Below, one piece after another: positions 37,745 through 48,987 of a stretch of DNA of 64,000 bases. Each line of letters starts with the position of its first letter. Position 1 is the stretch's first letter. Where the stretch lies: positions 6,677,501 to 6,741,500 of the forward strand of contig NC_092335.1 of assembly GCF_046630445.1 (NCBI RefSeq). The letters are read 5' to 3'. Position numbers and translations under genes: made by a program. Origin of the DNA: Rutidosis leptorrhynchoides (lineage: Eukaryota; Streptophyta; Magnoliopsida; Asterales; Asteraceae). The notes under the pieces were generated by a model. It did no database searches. It saw only the letters and a list, made by a program, of their open reading frames with translations, and was not told where the DNA came from.

Positions 37745-38378
37745 CGAGCTTTGGTGCACCACAAATCCATCTATCTTTCTCTTTTCTCCATTCATACGAT
37801 ATATTTATATTTATAATTTATATTTTAATTTTAATTTTAATTATAATTCTAATAATAAGGGTATGTTAGCGAATGTTGTAAGGGTGTAAGTCGAAATTCT
37901 GTCAGTGTAACACTACGCTATTTTTTAATCATTGTAAGTTATGTTCAACCTTTTTAATTTAATGTCTCGTAGCTAAGTTATTATTATGCTTATTTAATAC
38001 GAAGTAATCATGATGTTGGGCTAATTACTAAAATTGGGTAATTGGGCTTTGTACCATAATTGGGGTTTGGACAAAAGAACGACACTTGTGGAATTTAGAC
38101 TATGGGCTATTAATGGGCTTTATATTTGTTTAACTAAATGATAGTTTGTTAATATTAATATAAAGATTTACAATTGGGCGTCCCTATAAGTTACCATATA
38201 CACTCGATCGGACACGATGGGCGGGGTATTTATATGTACGAATAATCGTTCATTTAACCGGACACGGGAATGGATTAATAGCCACTAGAATAATTAAAAC
38301 AGGGGTGAAATTATGTACAAGGACACTTGGTATAATTGATAACAAAATATTAAAACCTTGGGTTACACTCAGTCGACA

Positions 38379-41124
38379 TGTAAGACCCAAATATTTATTG
38401 TACATAATGTATTTAAGGTGTACTATGTGTGTATGGAGTGTGCACAACATGTAGGTGTTGCTTGCTCGACCGTCGAAGGAAAACTGGACGTTGTTTGAGG
38501 TACAAGGTGTGTACGTACCTTTTCAACCCCAAATAAAGTTTGTGTTGATGTTTCAAAGCCTTACCATTGGAAAGAAAATCTTATTACGTTTCCAACGATA
38601 TTTGATTCATCGAAAACGGAGCTACGGTCAAAAAGTTATGGCCAAAACAAGTTTCTGAAATCTGACCTGCAGAGTGGAGCGGCGCTCCACAATGTGGCGC
38701 GGCGCGCCGAATGGGTCAGAAGCAATTTTCAGCCTTTTTAAAGGCTTTAAATGAAGGGTACTTTGGTCTTTTCACTTGGGGTCGGTTTAGGGTCATCAAA
38801 ACTGATCCTTTGATCAGTTTGGATCATATTTCACTCATCAAACACTCTCATCTTCAAACCCTAGAGTGAGAGTAAGAGTTTAGAGAGAGATTGGAGGTTT
38901 TGGTGAGGAAGGAGCTCAAATCGTTCAAAGTCTCGGTTTTTAAAGTTGTTCTCCTCGTTCCTAGCTACGTTGTGGTGGTATTGGTAAGCTCAAACTCCAA
39001 ATTTCATTTGTTTAATTTGATATTCAATTTAGGGTTTTGAGTTAATTTGTTGTGTAACCCACTTAGGTGATGAAATGGGTTTATGGTGACTAGTTATTCT
39101 TGTCACTTGGCGGGTTTTGGGTTGGATGACGGTTTGGCCTTGATTAGGCTTTGTGTATGAGTTTAATCACTTGGATTAGTGATTATGGAAGTATTGGAAA
39201 CCATTTTAGGGTATTTGGTTGACTAATTGTGACTTTGGGTCAAATTAGGGTTTGGTGGTGATTATGACCCATTTGGTGACTTAATGAGGTTTATGAACTT
39301 AAAATGGATTAAGTTGGAATATTAAACCGAGTTAAATGTGTTTTGGTGTCAAATTGGTAGAGAATGAGATTTTGACCATTATGGGTCAAAATTAGGGTTT
39401 AAGTGTCTAAATGGGTATGACACGTGTTTGACACTTGAGTTCGGGTTTAATTGGCTTATTAGGACCATTCTCACTTGTGTTAGTGATTATTGGTTAGTTC
39501 GGGCACGGTTTGTGCTTGGAAGTGCAATTGGGTCGAAATTGCACTAAGTGTTGAATTGGGTTGGTTTGTAAATCCATCCTAATTGTATTGTTGTAATTGT
39601 GATAATGGAATAGGTATTTTCCATTGGCGAGTTGCGGATTACTTGGAAGCTTTCTTCAAGACTTCAAGGTGAGTGTTAATATCCTATATGCATATGTATG
39701 TGTAGGATGGGTGCGGGTCGGGTGAAGTGATTCTCGGCTATAGAGCTCACTTCACATATAGGTGGATTTGAGGGACTTGTGCATAGGTCCAATTGGCACG
39801 GTTGTGCATTTTGGTTGACTACCTTTGGCAAAGTACACATTTTGGGTGTACGTTATCACACGTGGTTGTGAGTGGAATAATTATGCGTATGTGTATATAA
39901 TGTATTTATTTGTGTCGTATGAATGTGGCATTGTCGCGTTGCTTAAGACACCACATTGTAAAGAAGTGGATGTCGCGTTGTTTAAGACACCACATGGTAA
40001 AGAAGTGGATGTCGCGTTGTTTAAGACACCACAATGTAATGGAGGGGATGTCGCGTTGTTTAAGACACCATCCATCGTATTGAATGGCATGTGGAATCGT
40101 CGCGTTGTTTAAGACGCCACATTGTAAAGGGTGAGTGAGTCGCGTTGTTTAAGACATCACCCGGGGGATTAGTGACTACGCGTTGATTAAGTAGCACTAA
40201 CGGATGTTATGAACTCCAACGGACTTTCATGTACCGTTCCCTTGTGTACTTGGTTAACCATGGTTGTATGAGTTATGTATTGGCATATTTAATTATGAAC
40301 TATATGCTTTTGGTATTGCTAGTTATTGTGGACTTGCGGTTATTGGTATATGCACGATATGTTGCATGATTGTCGAATTGCTAATTCGTGATTAATGTTG
40401 TGTTGTCGTGATGTAGTTAACCCTCCGGGGGTAGTTATTGGCGTTGTTCACATTGACGTTGGTGAACTTACCTTATTGATGGTATTATTAGCTTGTTGCT
40501 TAGTGATCGTATGGTATACTTAGGTTAGCTTGCCTTTAGGCTTGGACGCTCCGGTATGCGGTATTTGTTTATTTATGTGGCGTGTCCATTTTATGCATAC
40601 ATATGTATGTAGTATATTATCATTCACTAAGCGTTAGCTTACCCTCTCGTTGTTGACTCTTTTTATAGATCGCATGTGGATTGGTGGCTCGGGTAAGCGC
40701 GAGGACTAGAAGACGTGCATAGTTGCTTTAGTGACTTACTTTTGGATCATTTAGGATTGGGTAGCGTATTCCCAATCGCCATGCTCGGCTTTGTTGTATT
40801 AAAAGTCTTTTGGTCAAATATTGTATTTCGGTACTTAAGGTGGTAAAATGGGTCGTTGTGGGACCCGCTTCGTAAACTCAATTTTATTAATTAAACGTGC
40901 TAGTTTTATATATATGAATTTATGGTTAAAAGCGTTTTGGCTAAAAATGTCGGGAACTAGTCAAACATTTTCGTTAAATTGACTTCCGGGGACAGCGGGC
41001 TGTCCAGGTGGTTTGGCGCGCCGCGCACCCACCTGGCGCGCCGCGCAAATGAACTGCACCAGAATTTTTTTTTTATGTTGTGAAATTTAACGGGAATTGT
41101 CGTGGTTTGGTTTGGGTTGTTACA
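38379..41124 (+). repeat. Element C 5' LTR
   Basis: 2,746 bp, TGTAAGACCC to GTTGTTACA. Contains a GC-rich hairpin block near 38670-38712, a 39-bp minisatellite (39933-40165) and a GC-rich repeat near 41014-41047. Confidence 0.95.
39933..40165 (+). repeat. 39-bp minisatellite in element C LTR (six units)
   Basis: Units starting GTCGCGTTG(T/C)TTAAGACACC at 39933, 39972, 40011, 40050, 40099 and 40139. The first four are spaced exactly 39 bp; the later ones 49 and 40. The array is copied in the 3' LTR from 45570. Confidence 0.95.
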
Positions 41125-41126
41125 AG

Positions 41127-41138
41127 TGGTATCAGAGC
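41127..41138 (+). promoter_or_regulatory. Element C primer-binding site
   Basis: TGGTATCAGAGC, an exact initiator tRNA-Met primer site, two bases after the LTR. Confidence 0.9.
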
Positions 41139-41556
41139 ATGGTCTAAGGGATTTAGGTGACTTGAGATAGGTGCCTAGACTTAGACTTTTGTGTGTGCTT
41201 AAATTGTTGCGGGACTTGTAGGATTTCGGGTCGGAATGGATTTAGTTAGTGCCTTGTTTATAGGTCGACTAACGTATATATTAGTAATGCGGATATTATT
41301 AATATGCTTTTGTGTTGTGGTAATAATTCTCGCGTGTGTTTGTATCGCGTAGAATTTTGGTTGTGTTTGTTCTTATCATCGAGCGAGGCGGTCGTTGTAC
41401 TAACGAGTCGATGCGGCGTGTGTGCGTAATAAGAACTTGCAAACCTTATTACGGGTACAAATCGTGTCTAACGAGTGATGTACGACGAGTGTTTAGCAAG
41501 ATGGGACGGAGTTGTGCGTGCGATTTTATACGTTCGTGATCTAATCGTTTTGCATT

Positions 41557-42486
41557 TTGAGATTGACGACGCGAAACGAGATCGAGGCGAATAACGTGGA
41601 GTTTAACGCTAGAGTTGCGGCCGCCGTTGCGGAGCAAATGAGAGCGTTTCGAGAAGAAATGGATAGGAAGTATTCCAAACTTCAAAGTAGTGGCGAAATG
41701 AAGCGTTATCTTAAGAGCTTCATGAGGACTAAACCACCGATGTACAACGGGAAACCGGATCCATTGGTAAGCACAACTTGGATTTCAGATGTCGAAGGGC
41801 GTTTTCGCACGATTGATTGCCCTCCCGAGAAGAAGACGAGGCTCGCAACTAGTTTGTTGCGGGGTAGGGCAAGGGATTGGTTGGATGGTAAGATTGATCT
41901 TGTTGGTGGTGAAACGTTTATGGTCTTATCGTGGGACGAGTTTAAGGAGGAATTCTTCGAGGAGTTCCGGACTTCGGCCGATTTGTGGGAATTGCGTAAT
42001 GAGTTGCGAAACTTGCGACAAGGATCTATGGATTTGAGTACTATCAAGACGACCTTTATGGCGAAGGCTCGTTTTTGTCCGGAGTATTTGGGAAGTGATC
42101 GTTTGTTAATGGGGGATTTCTATTGGACTTTGAACGACGACTTGAAAAGTAAAATTAGTCGTGGTCAAGCGAAATCGTTTTCGGAATTATTCGACTTGGC
42201 TAGGGGTTTCGAGTCGCATACACGATCGAAGAAGGGTGAACCTTCAAGGGAGATAAGGGTTGTTTCTTATGGTGCTCCGAGTAAGAGGACTAAGGGTCCG
42301 AGCGTGAGCACGGGTGGTACACGGACGAGTATATCGAATTCTAGCGCGTCTAGATGTTACAATGGTGGCATGAGGAGTCACAAGTCTTGGGAATGTTCGA
42401 TGCCGTTTGAGTTTGAGTTGTTAATGCCTTGTGTTGTGCATATTGTTGTTATGGGTGACGTTCCTAATGGAAGTACCCTATGGTGA
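41557..42486 (+). CDS. Element C gag
   Basis: About 310 codons. A coiled, charged N-terminus (AAAVAEQMRAFREEMDRKY) leads into the gag core: SFMRTKPPMYNGKPDP, STTWISDVEGRFRTI, SLLRGRARDWLDG, WDEFKEEFFEEF. The core is of the Tekay/Del kind. Only part of a zinc-knuckle (CYNGGMRSHKSWEC) is visible at the end. No pol follows. As the element's only recognisable protein, it may have served packaging. Confidence 0.75.
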   Translation: MRLTTRNEIEANNVEFNARVAAAVAEQMRAFREEMDRKYSKLQSSGEMKRYLKSFMRTKPPMYNGKPDPLVSTTWISDVEGRFRTIDCPPEKKTRLATSLLRGRARDWLDGKIDLVGGETFMVLSWDEFKEEFFEEFRTSADLWELRNELRNLRQGSMDLSTIKTTFMAKARFCPEYLGSDRLLMGDFYWTLNDDLKSKISRGQAKSFSELFDLARGFESHTRSKKGEPSREIRVVSYGAPSKRTKGPSVSTGGTRTSISNSSASRCYNGGMRSHKSWECSMPFEFELLMPCVVHIVVMGDVPNGSTLW

Positions 42487-44035
42487 CGTTTGATTGTCGG
42501 GCGAAGGGCGTAAGACTTGGTGCAACCAAGCATTCCTTGATATTTGAGAAATGTTTCTACTAAGCCACGGAAATGGTTTTGGTGTTCGATTGTTAAGCGC
42601 GTGTTCGCTTTTATGTTGAAGTGATGAACCATGAGGTTCGTCGGGTGGTTGGAACCCTTGAGATCGAGTGTTTTTAATCTCGATGTGTGTTGGTAATGGA
42701 GTCTACATGATGCAACATTAGGTGCCTCTTTTATACCTACTAGCGTGGTGTTCGACTCCGATTGTGTTGCGGTACGCTTTCGTTCAAAGTGTATAAGGAT
42801 TGGTTAAAATCCTTCGTGTGCTCAAGGTTTGGAGCAAGGTATGGTAACGGGTCGTGTGAACCCAATTGTTTGTAAAGTCTACCTTTGGTAGCATTGTACG
42901 GTTGTACGAGTTGTGGATATGGAACGTAGTTCCAAGTGAGGGAGTGACACTCCCGCACGAGGAGGTTTTAGTGTGAGATTTCGGATGATGCTTTTGTTAG
43001 ATCCGGAAATTTGGTCGAGACCTAGTTTTGGTCAATTGGTGGTAGAGTACAATTTTTGGCTCATTGGTACTTATGATATTGGATTTGTAAATTACCACCG
43101 AGGTGGTAAGTTTGGTGAATCTCGTCGAGAGATAATGGACGTGTTTTGGCAAGCAAGGTGAAATCCCTCGGTTAAGGGATGTGCGTATCGGATTCTCTTC
43201 TAGAGAAATATTGTTTTGTGCCTATGTTTGATATAGGTGGTTCTTGCTCGATAGTGTAGACGGTTAGCGGTATCCGTTAGGGTTCACTATAGTGTAGCGG
43301 AGCGCGATGTTGCACTACTCGTTGTGTGAGGTATTGTTATAGTGGTGAAGCATGACTTTCGGGGTCCACTGACTTCATCATGAGGTATTGTTATATCGGT
43401 GAAGCATGACTTTCGGGTCCGCTGACTTCATCCGGTGTTGAGTGATCTATCAGTTGTTTTATACTCCTATGGTGGGATCGTGAGGACCGTATTGTGTGAT
43501 TACTGATGCGATAGCCGTATTTCGCTCACATGTCGTTACGGGCGTGACAATGGTCGATTTTGTACGCCTAGGGTTTTAAGTTGTTATAGTCGATTGGACG
43601 CTAGCGGTTCTAGTCGTTCGCTTATGATGTTACGGTAGTTGCGTATTGGTTGTATTATGCGCTACAAGGGATGTTTAGTGATTGGTGTTATCCGTAAGGA
43701 TTCGTTTGGTTCGGTCTTCATCTTTTCGGGTTGTTGACCTTAGGTTGAGACTTGGTTGCTTTAGCACGGTACTTGGTAATGGTACGCTAGAGGAGTGATA
43801 TCTCGGTTAGAGATGGGATGAGTTTCCCGATGCGAGGGAATGAGTATGGTTTTAGTGCTCGGATTGTGGATTTGAGAAAAATCGTGGATGACGATTTAGT
43901 TGTGGAAGGCGATTCGTCGGGAAGAATTGCTTAGGAAAGTCGGATTGGGACTTATGTTGAGGACCGTGGAGTGTGGTCCGTTTGGTTAAGTGACGAGGAT
44001 CACGAGGACGTGATCGATTCTAAGTGGGGGAGAGT
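42487..44035 (+). other. Element C non-coding internal region and polypurine tract
   Basis: No RT, RNase H or integrase motif in any frame. It holds a two-copy 54-bp tandem (43327 and 43381, TGAGGTATTGTTAT...GACTTCATC) and ends CTAAGTGGGGGAGAG, the polypurine tract at about 44021-44035. Confidence 0.7.
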
Positions 44036-46762
44036 TGTAAGACCCAAATATTTATTGTACATAATGTATTTAAGGTGTACTATGTGTGTATGGAGTGTGC
44101 ACAACATGTAGGTGTTGCTTGCTCGACCGTCGAAGGAAAACTGGACGTTGTTTGAGGTACAAGGTGTGTACGTACCTTTTCAACCCCAAATAAAGTTTGT
44201 GTTGATGTTTCAAAGCCTTACCATTGGAAAGAAAATCTTATTACGTTTCCAACGATATTTGATTCATCGAAAACGGAGCTACGGTCAAAAAGTTATGGCC
44301 AAAACAAGTTTCTGAAATCTGACCTGCAGAGTGGAGCGGCGCGCCGAATGGGTCAGAAGCAATTTTCAGCCTTTTTAAAGGCTTTAAATGAAGGGTACTT
44401 TGGTCTTTTCACTTGGGGTCGGTTTAGGGTCATCAAAACTGATCCTTTGATCAGTTTGGATCATATTTCACTCATCAAACACTCTCATCTTCAAACCCTA
44501 GAGTGAGAGTAAGAGTTTAGAGAGAGATTGGAGGTTTTGGTGAGGAAGGAGCTCAAATCGTTCAAAGTCTCGGTTTTTAAAGTTGTTCTCCTCGTTCCTA
44601 GCTACGTTGTGGTGGTATTGGTAAGCTCAAACTCCAAATTTCATTTGTTTAATTTGATATTCAATTTAGGGTTTTGAGTTAATTTGTTGTGTAACCCACT
44701 TAGGTGATGAAATGGGTTTATGGTGACTAGTTATTCTTGTCACTTGGCGGGTTTTGGGTTGGATGACGGTTTGGCCTTGATTAGGCTTTGTGTATGAGTT
44801 TAATCACTTGGATTAGTGATTATGGAAGTATTGGAAACCATTTTAGGGTATTTGGTTGACTAATTGTGACTTTGGGTCAAATTAGGGTTTGGTGGTGATT
44901 ATGACCCATTTGGTGACTTAATGAGGTTTATGAACTTAAAATGGATTAAGTTGGAATATTAAACCGAGTTAAATGTGTTTTGGTGTCAAATTGGTAGAGA
45001 ATGAGATTTTGACCATTATGGGTCAAAATTAGGGTTTAAGTGTCTAAATGGGTATGACACGTGTTTGACACTTGAGTTCGGGTTTAATTGGCTTATTAGG
45101 ACCATTCTCACTTGTGTTAGTGATTATTGGTTAGTTCGGGCACGGTTTGTGCTTGGAAGTGCAATTGGGTCGAAATTGCACTAAGTGTTGAATTGGGTTG
45201 GTTTGTAAATCCATCCTAATTGTATTGTTGTAATTGTGATAATGGAATAGGTATTTTCCATTGGCGAGTTGCGGATTACTTGGAAGCTTTCTTCAAGACT
45301 TCAAGGTGAGTGTTAATATCCTATATGCATATGTATGTGTAGGATGGGTGCGGGTCGGGTGAAGTGATTCTCGGCTATAGAGCTCACTTCACATATAGGT
45401 GGATTTGAGGGACTTGTGCATAGGTCCAATTGGCACGGTTGTGCATTTTGGTTGACTACCTTTGGCAAAGTACACATTTTGGGTGTACGTTATCACACGT
45501 GGTTGTGAGTGGAATAATTATGCGTATGTGTATATAATGTATTTATTTGTGTCGTATGAATGTGGCATTGTCGCGTTGCTTAAGACACCACATTGTAAAG
45601 AAGTGGATGTCGCGTTGTTTAAGACACCACATGGTAAAGAAGTGGATGTCGCGTTGTTTAAGACACCACAATGTAATGGAGGGGATGTCGCGTTGTTTAA
45701 GACACCATCCATCGTATTGAATGGCATGTGGAATCGTCGCGTTGTTTAAGACGCCACATTGTAAAGGGTGAGTGAGTCGCGTTGTTTAAGACATCACCCG
45801 GGGGATTAGTGACTACGCGTTGATTAAGTAGCACTAACGGATGTTATGAACTCCAACGGACTTTCATGTACCGTTCCCTTGTGTACTTGGTTAACCATGG
45901 TTGTATGAGTTATGTATTGGCATATTTAATTATGAACTATATGCTTTTGGTATTGCTAGTTATTGTGGACTTGCGGTTATTGGTATATGCACGATATGTT
46001 GCATGATTGTCGAATTGCTAATTCGTGATTAATGTTGTGTTGTCGTGATGTAGTTAACCCTCCGGGGGTAGTTATTGGCGTTGTTCACATTGACGTTGGT
46101 GAACTTACCTTATTGATGGTATTATTAGCTTGTTGCTTAGTGATCGTATGGTATACTTAGGTTAGCTTGCCTTTAGGCTTGGACGCTCCGGTATGCGGTA
46201 TTTGTTTATTTATGTGGCGTGTCCATTTTATGCATACATATGTATGTAGTATATTATCATTCACTAAGCGTTAGCTTACCCTCTCGTTGTTGACTCTTTT
46301 TATAGATCGCATGTGGATTGGTGGCTCGGGTAAGCGCGAGGACTAGAAGACGTGCATAGTTGCTTTAGTGACTTACTTTTGGATCATTTAGGATTGGGTA
46401 GCGTATTCCCAATCGCCATGCTCGGCTTTGTTGTATTAAAAGTCTTTTGGTCAAATATTGTATTTCGGTACTTAAGGTGGTAAAATGGGTCATTGTGGGA
46501 CCCGCTTCGTAAACTCAATTTTATTAATTAAACGTGCTAGTTTTATATATATGAATTTATGGTTAAAAGCGTTTTGGCTAAAAATGTCGGGAACTAGTCA
46601 AACATTTTCGTTAAATTGACTTCCGGGGACAGCGGGCTGTCCAGGTGGTTTGGCGCGCCGCGCACCCACCTGGCGCGCCGCGCAAATGAACTGCACCAGA
46701 ATTTTTTTTTTTATGTTGTGAAATTTAACGGGAATTGTCGTGGTTTGGTTTGGGTTGTTACA
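44036..46762 (+). repeat. Element C 3' LTR
   Basis: 2,727 bp, almost identical to 38379-41124. Includes the same six-unit minisatellite (45570-45802). Confidence 0.95.
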
Positions 46763-46767
46763 CGACA

Positions 46768-47581
46768 TCCTGGTGTAATTATTAAACAAAGTATTAAAAT
46801 CTTGTTACAGTTTAAGTCCCCAATTAGTTGGAATATTTAACTTCGGGTATAAGAATAATTTGACGAGGACACTCGCACTTTATATTTATGACTGATGGAC
46901 TGTTATGGACAAAAACCAGACGGACATATTAAATAATCCAGGACAAAGGACAATTAACCCATGGGTATAAAACTAAAATCAACACGTCAAACATCATGAT
47001 TACGGAAGTTTAAATAAGCATAATTCTTTTATTTCATATTTAATTTCCTTTATTTTATATTTAATTGCACTTCTAATTATCACATTTTTATTATTATTGT
47101 AGTTAATTGCACTTTTAATTATCGTACTTTTTAATTATCGCAAGTTTATTTTATCGCATTTTTATTATTTGCAATTTCATTATCGTTATTTACTTTACGC
47201 TTTAATTTAAATCTTGTATTTATTTTTAATATTTTACATTTGGTTTTAACTGCGACTAAAGTTTTAAAATCGACAAACCGGTCATTAAACGGTAAAAACC
47301 CCCCTTTATAATAATAATATTACTTATATATATATTTGTATTTTTATAAAAGTAAACTAATATAGCGTTAAGCTTTGTTTAAAAAGATTCCCTGTGGAAC
47401 GAACCGGACTTACTAAAAACTACACTACTGTACGATTAGGTACAATGCCTATAAGTGTTGTAGCAAGGTTTAAGTATATCCGTTCTCTAAATAAATAAAT
47501 ATCTTGTGTAAAATTGTATCGTATTTAATAGTATTTCCTGTAAAAATATAAGCTATTTTATATACACCTCGCGAAACATCA
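46768..47581 (+). repeat. Element B 5' LTR, right part
   Basis: Resumes after element C and its CGACA duplication. Matches 61963-62776 and ends ACATCA. Confidence 0.95.
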
Positions 47582-47587
47582 AGTATT

Positions 47588-47608
47588 TTTGGCGCCGCTG
47601 CCGGGGAC
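47588..47608 (+). promoter_or_regulatory. Element B primer-binding site
   Basis: TTGGCGCCGCTGCCGGGGAC, a few bases after the LTR, is the tRNA-Asp-type primer site typical of Athila elements. Confidence 0.8.
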
Positions 47609-48987
47609 CAATCTAGCTTAAAAGCCGGAAGCGCAACGCTAATAAAAAAAAAGAATTTTTAGTTTACTTTTATTAAAATTCGTTTTTATAAAAATACGTT
47701 TTAAATATTCGAAAATATAAAAAGAAAAACAAAAATATAAATATATTTTTTTTTAGAGTTTGGTAAATATTTAAGTTTTATAAAGGTTCTTTATTTCTAT
47801 TTTTTTTAGTTTGTAAAAATATAAGTTTTATTTAATTAATAATATATTTTATATTTTACAGCAAAAACAAAAAAAAATAATTAATTCGGCCCGAACACTG
47901 TAGCAGCCCAGCTCTTAGCCCGAAACCCTAGCCCATGCGATCGCATGGCTGGGAAACTGAGGACTCATGCGATCGCATGAGCCCATCTGACACGCCAGAC
48001 TGCAGCCTGCATTAATTACGGATAATAATAATAATTATTATATTTAAACCCTAATTAGGGTTATATATAATATATATTAATTTAGTTTTTATTATTAATT
48101 TGTATTTTTAGTTTAATTAGTTTATTTAAATTGTAAAATTAATAGTTTTATAAAATAAATAATATAAAAATAATATTTTTATAAAAATTGTACTTTTTAC
48201 AACTTTTTATATATTTTTATATTTTGTCCCTTTTTAATCATTTTAGCGTAATATTTGTATTTTTCGATCATATTTAGTTTTAATTCATAGTTTTTGCCAT
48301 AATTATTTTTACTTCTAGATTTTTAGGCTTTGCCGTAGAATTCCTTAAGTGCTTTTTCTTTAGACTAAGATTTAAGTGCTTTAGAATTTTGCGACGCCTT
48401 TTTAAGTTTTAGTTTCTTTTTAAGTTATTTCCATTTGGGATTTAGTTTTTCCTGTAAGCTTTAATATTTTTAGACACCTTTTACTATGTATCAATTATCA
48501 TTCCAATTAGTAATCTCAATTTGCGATTATAATTTTAAGTTAGTTGTAGTAATAAGGTTAGGTTAGTCAAGTGTTTTAAGTTTTATAAGTTTCTTTTATT
48601 TTTCCGTCACCTTTTATTTTTCAACCATTTTTCTTTTTCGACCTTTTTCGACGAGCTCTTTTTCTTTCTTATTTCTCGCTATTCTAGTTTTAGGACATAG
48701 ATTTTTATTCTACTTCTTATCTAAATTTCTTAAAATTACGAAAATTTATTTTAAGTGGTTAAATTGATAGACATCAAAATTTTCTGGTTCGTAGTAATAG
48801 TTGGATTTGTACGTGGACCGGGTTATTGGAGCCAAACAGTCCTCAATTATATTGAGACCAAACGAATCCTGCCCCTCTGCTGCATCTTTTGGCTATTCGA
48901 AACGTGGGCAAAATCAGAAAAGTCTATTGATTGGATAACTTATTATAATTTTTCTTTCCTTTTAAAAACTAATAGGATATTCAGTGA
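47609..48987 (+). other. Element B 5' leader
   Basis: AT-rich untranslated leader. A GC-rich island at about 47885-48010 holds the second palindrome pair (47934-47947 and 47966-47979). Confidence 0.75.

Larger units (their letters stand above)
37199..38378 (+). repeat. Element B 5' LTR, left part
   Basis: Matches 60784-61962. Contains two CATGCGATCGCATG palindromes (37666, 37698) and a TATA box. Element C interrupts it; CGACA at 38374-38378 is the target duplication. Confidence 0.95.
38379..46762 (+). mobile_element. Element C: young gag-only LTR retrotransposon in B's 5' LTR
   Basis: TGTAAGACCC...GTTGTTACA ends, target duplication CGACA (38374-38378 and 46763-46767), 8,384 bp. LTRs: 38379-41124 and 44036-46762. 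The internal region is only 2.9 kb: initiator-tRNA-Met primer site, a gag of Tekay/Del type, non-coding sequence, polypurine tract. No RT or integrase is recognised, so it fits the non-autonomous TR-GAG class and must have been moved by another element's enzymes. LTRs are nearly identical apart from one short length difference and one or two point differences, which implies an insertion no older than some tens of thousands of years. Confidence 0.92.

Noticed and set aside
37158-37795. Minus-strand ORFs repeated at 60767-61380
   Set aside because: They are antisense frames in the two LTRs of element B.
39933-40165. CRISPR-like array
   Set aside because: Units are contiguous 39-bp tandem repeats without spacers, inside a plant LTR.
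41127-41138. tRNA-like sequences near the primer sites
   Set aside because: Only the short primer-complementary stretch is present; no cloverleaf or tRNA gene was seen in the window.
38455-45749. Repeated small ORFs at 38455/44112 and 39825/45462 as conserved genes
   Set aside because: Each pair lies at the same offset in C's two LTRs; the second pair translates the minisatellite.
38379-46762. A 2.7-kb near-perfect direct duplication taken as an assembly error or segmental duplication
   Set aside because: TG/CA ends, primer site, polypurine tract and the CGACA target duplication show these are the two LTRs of one element.
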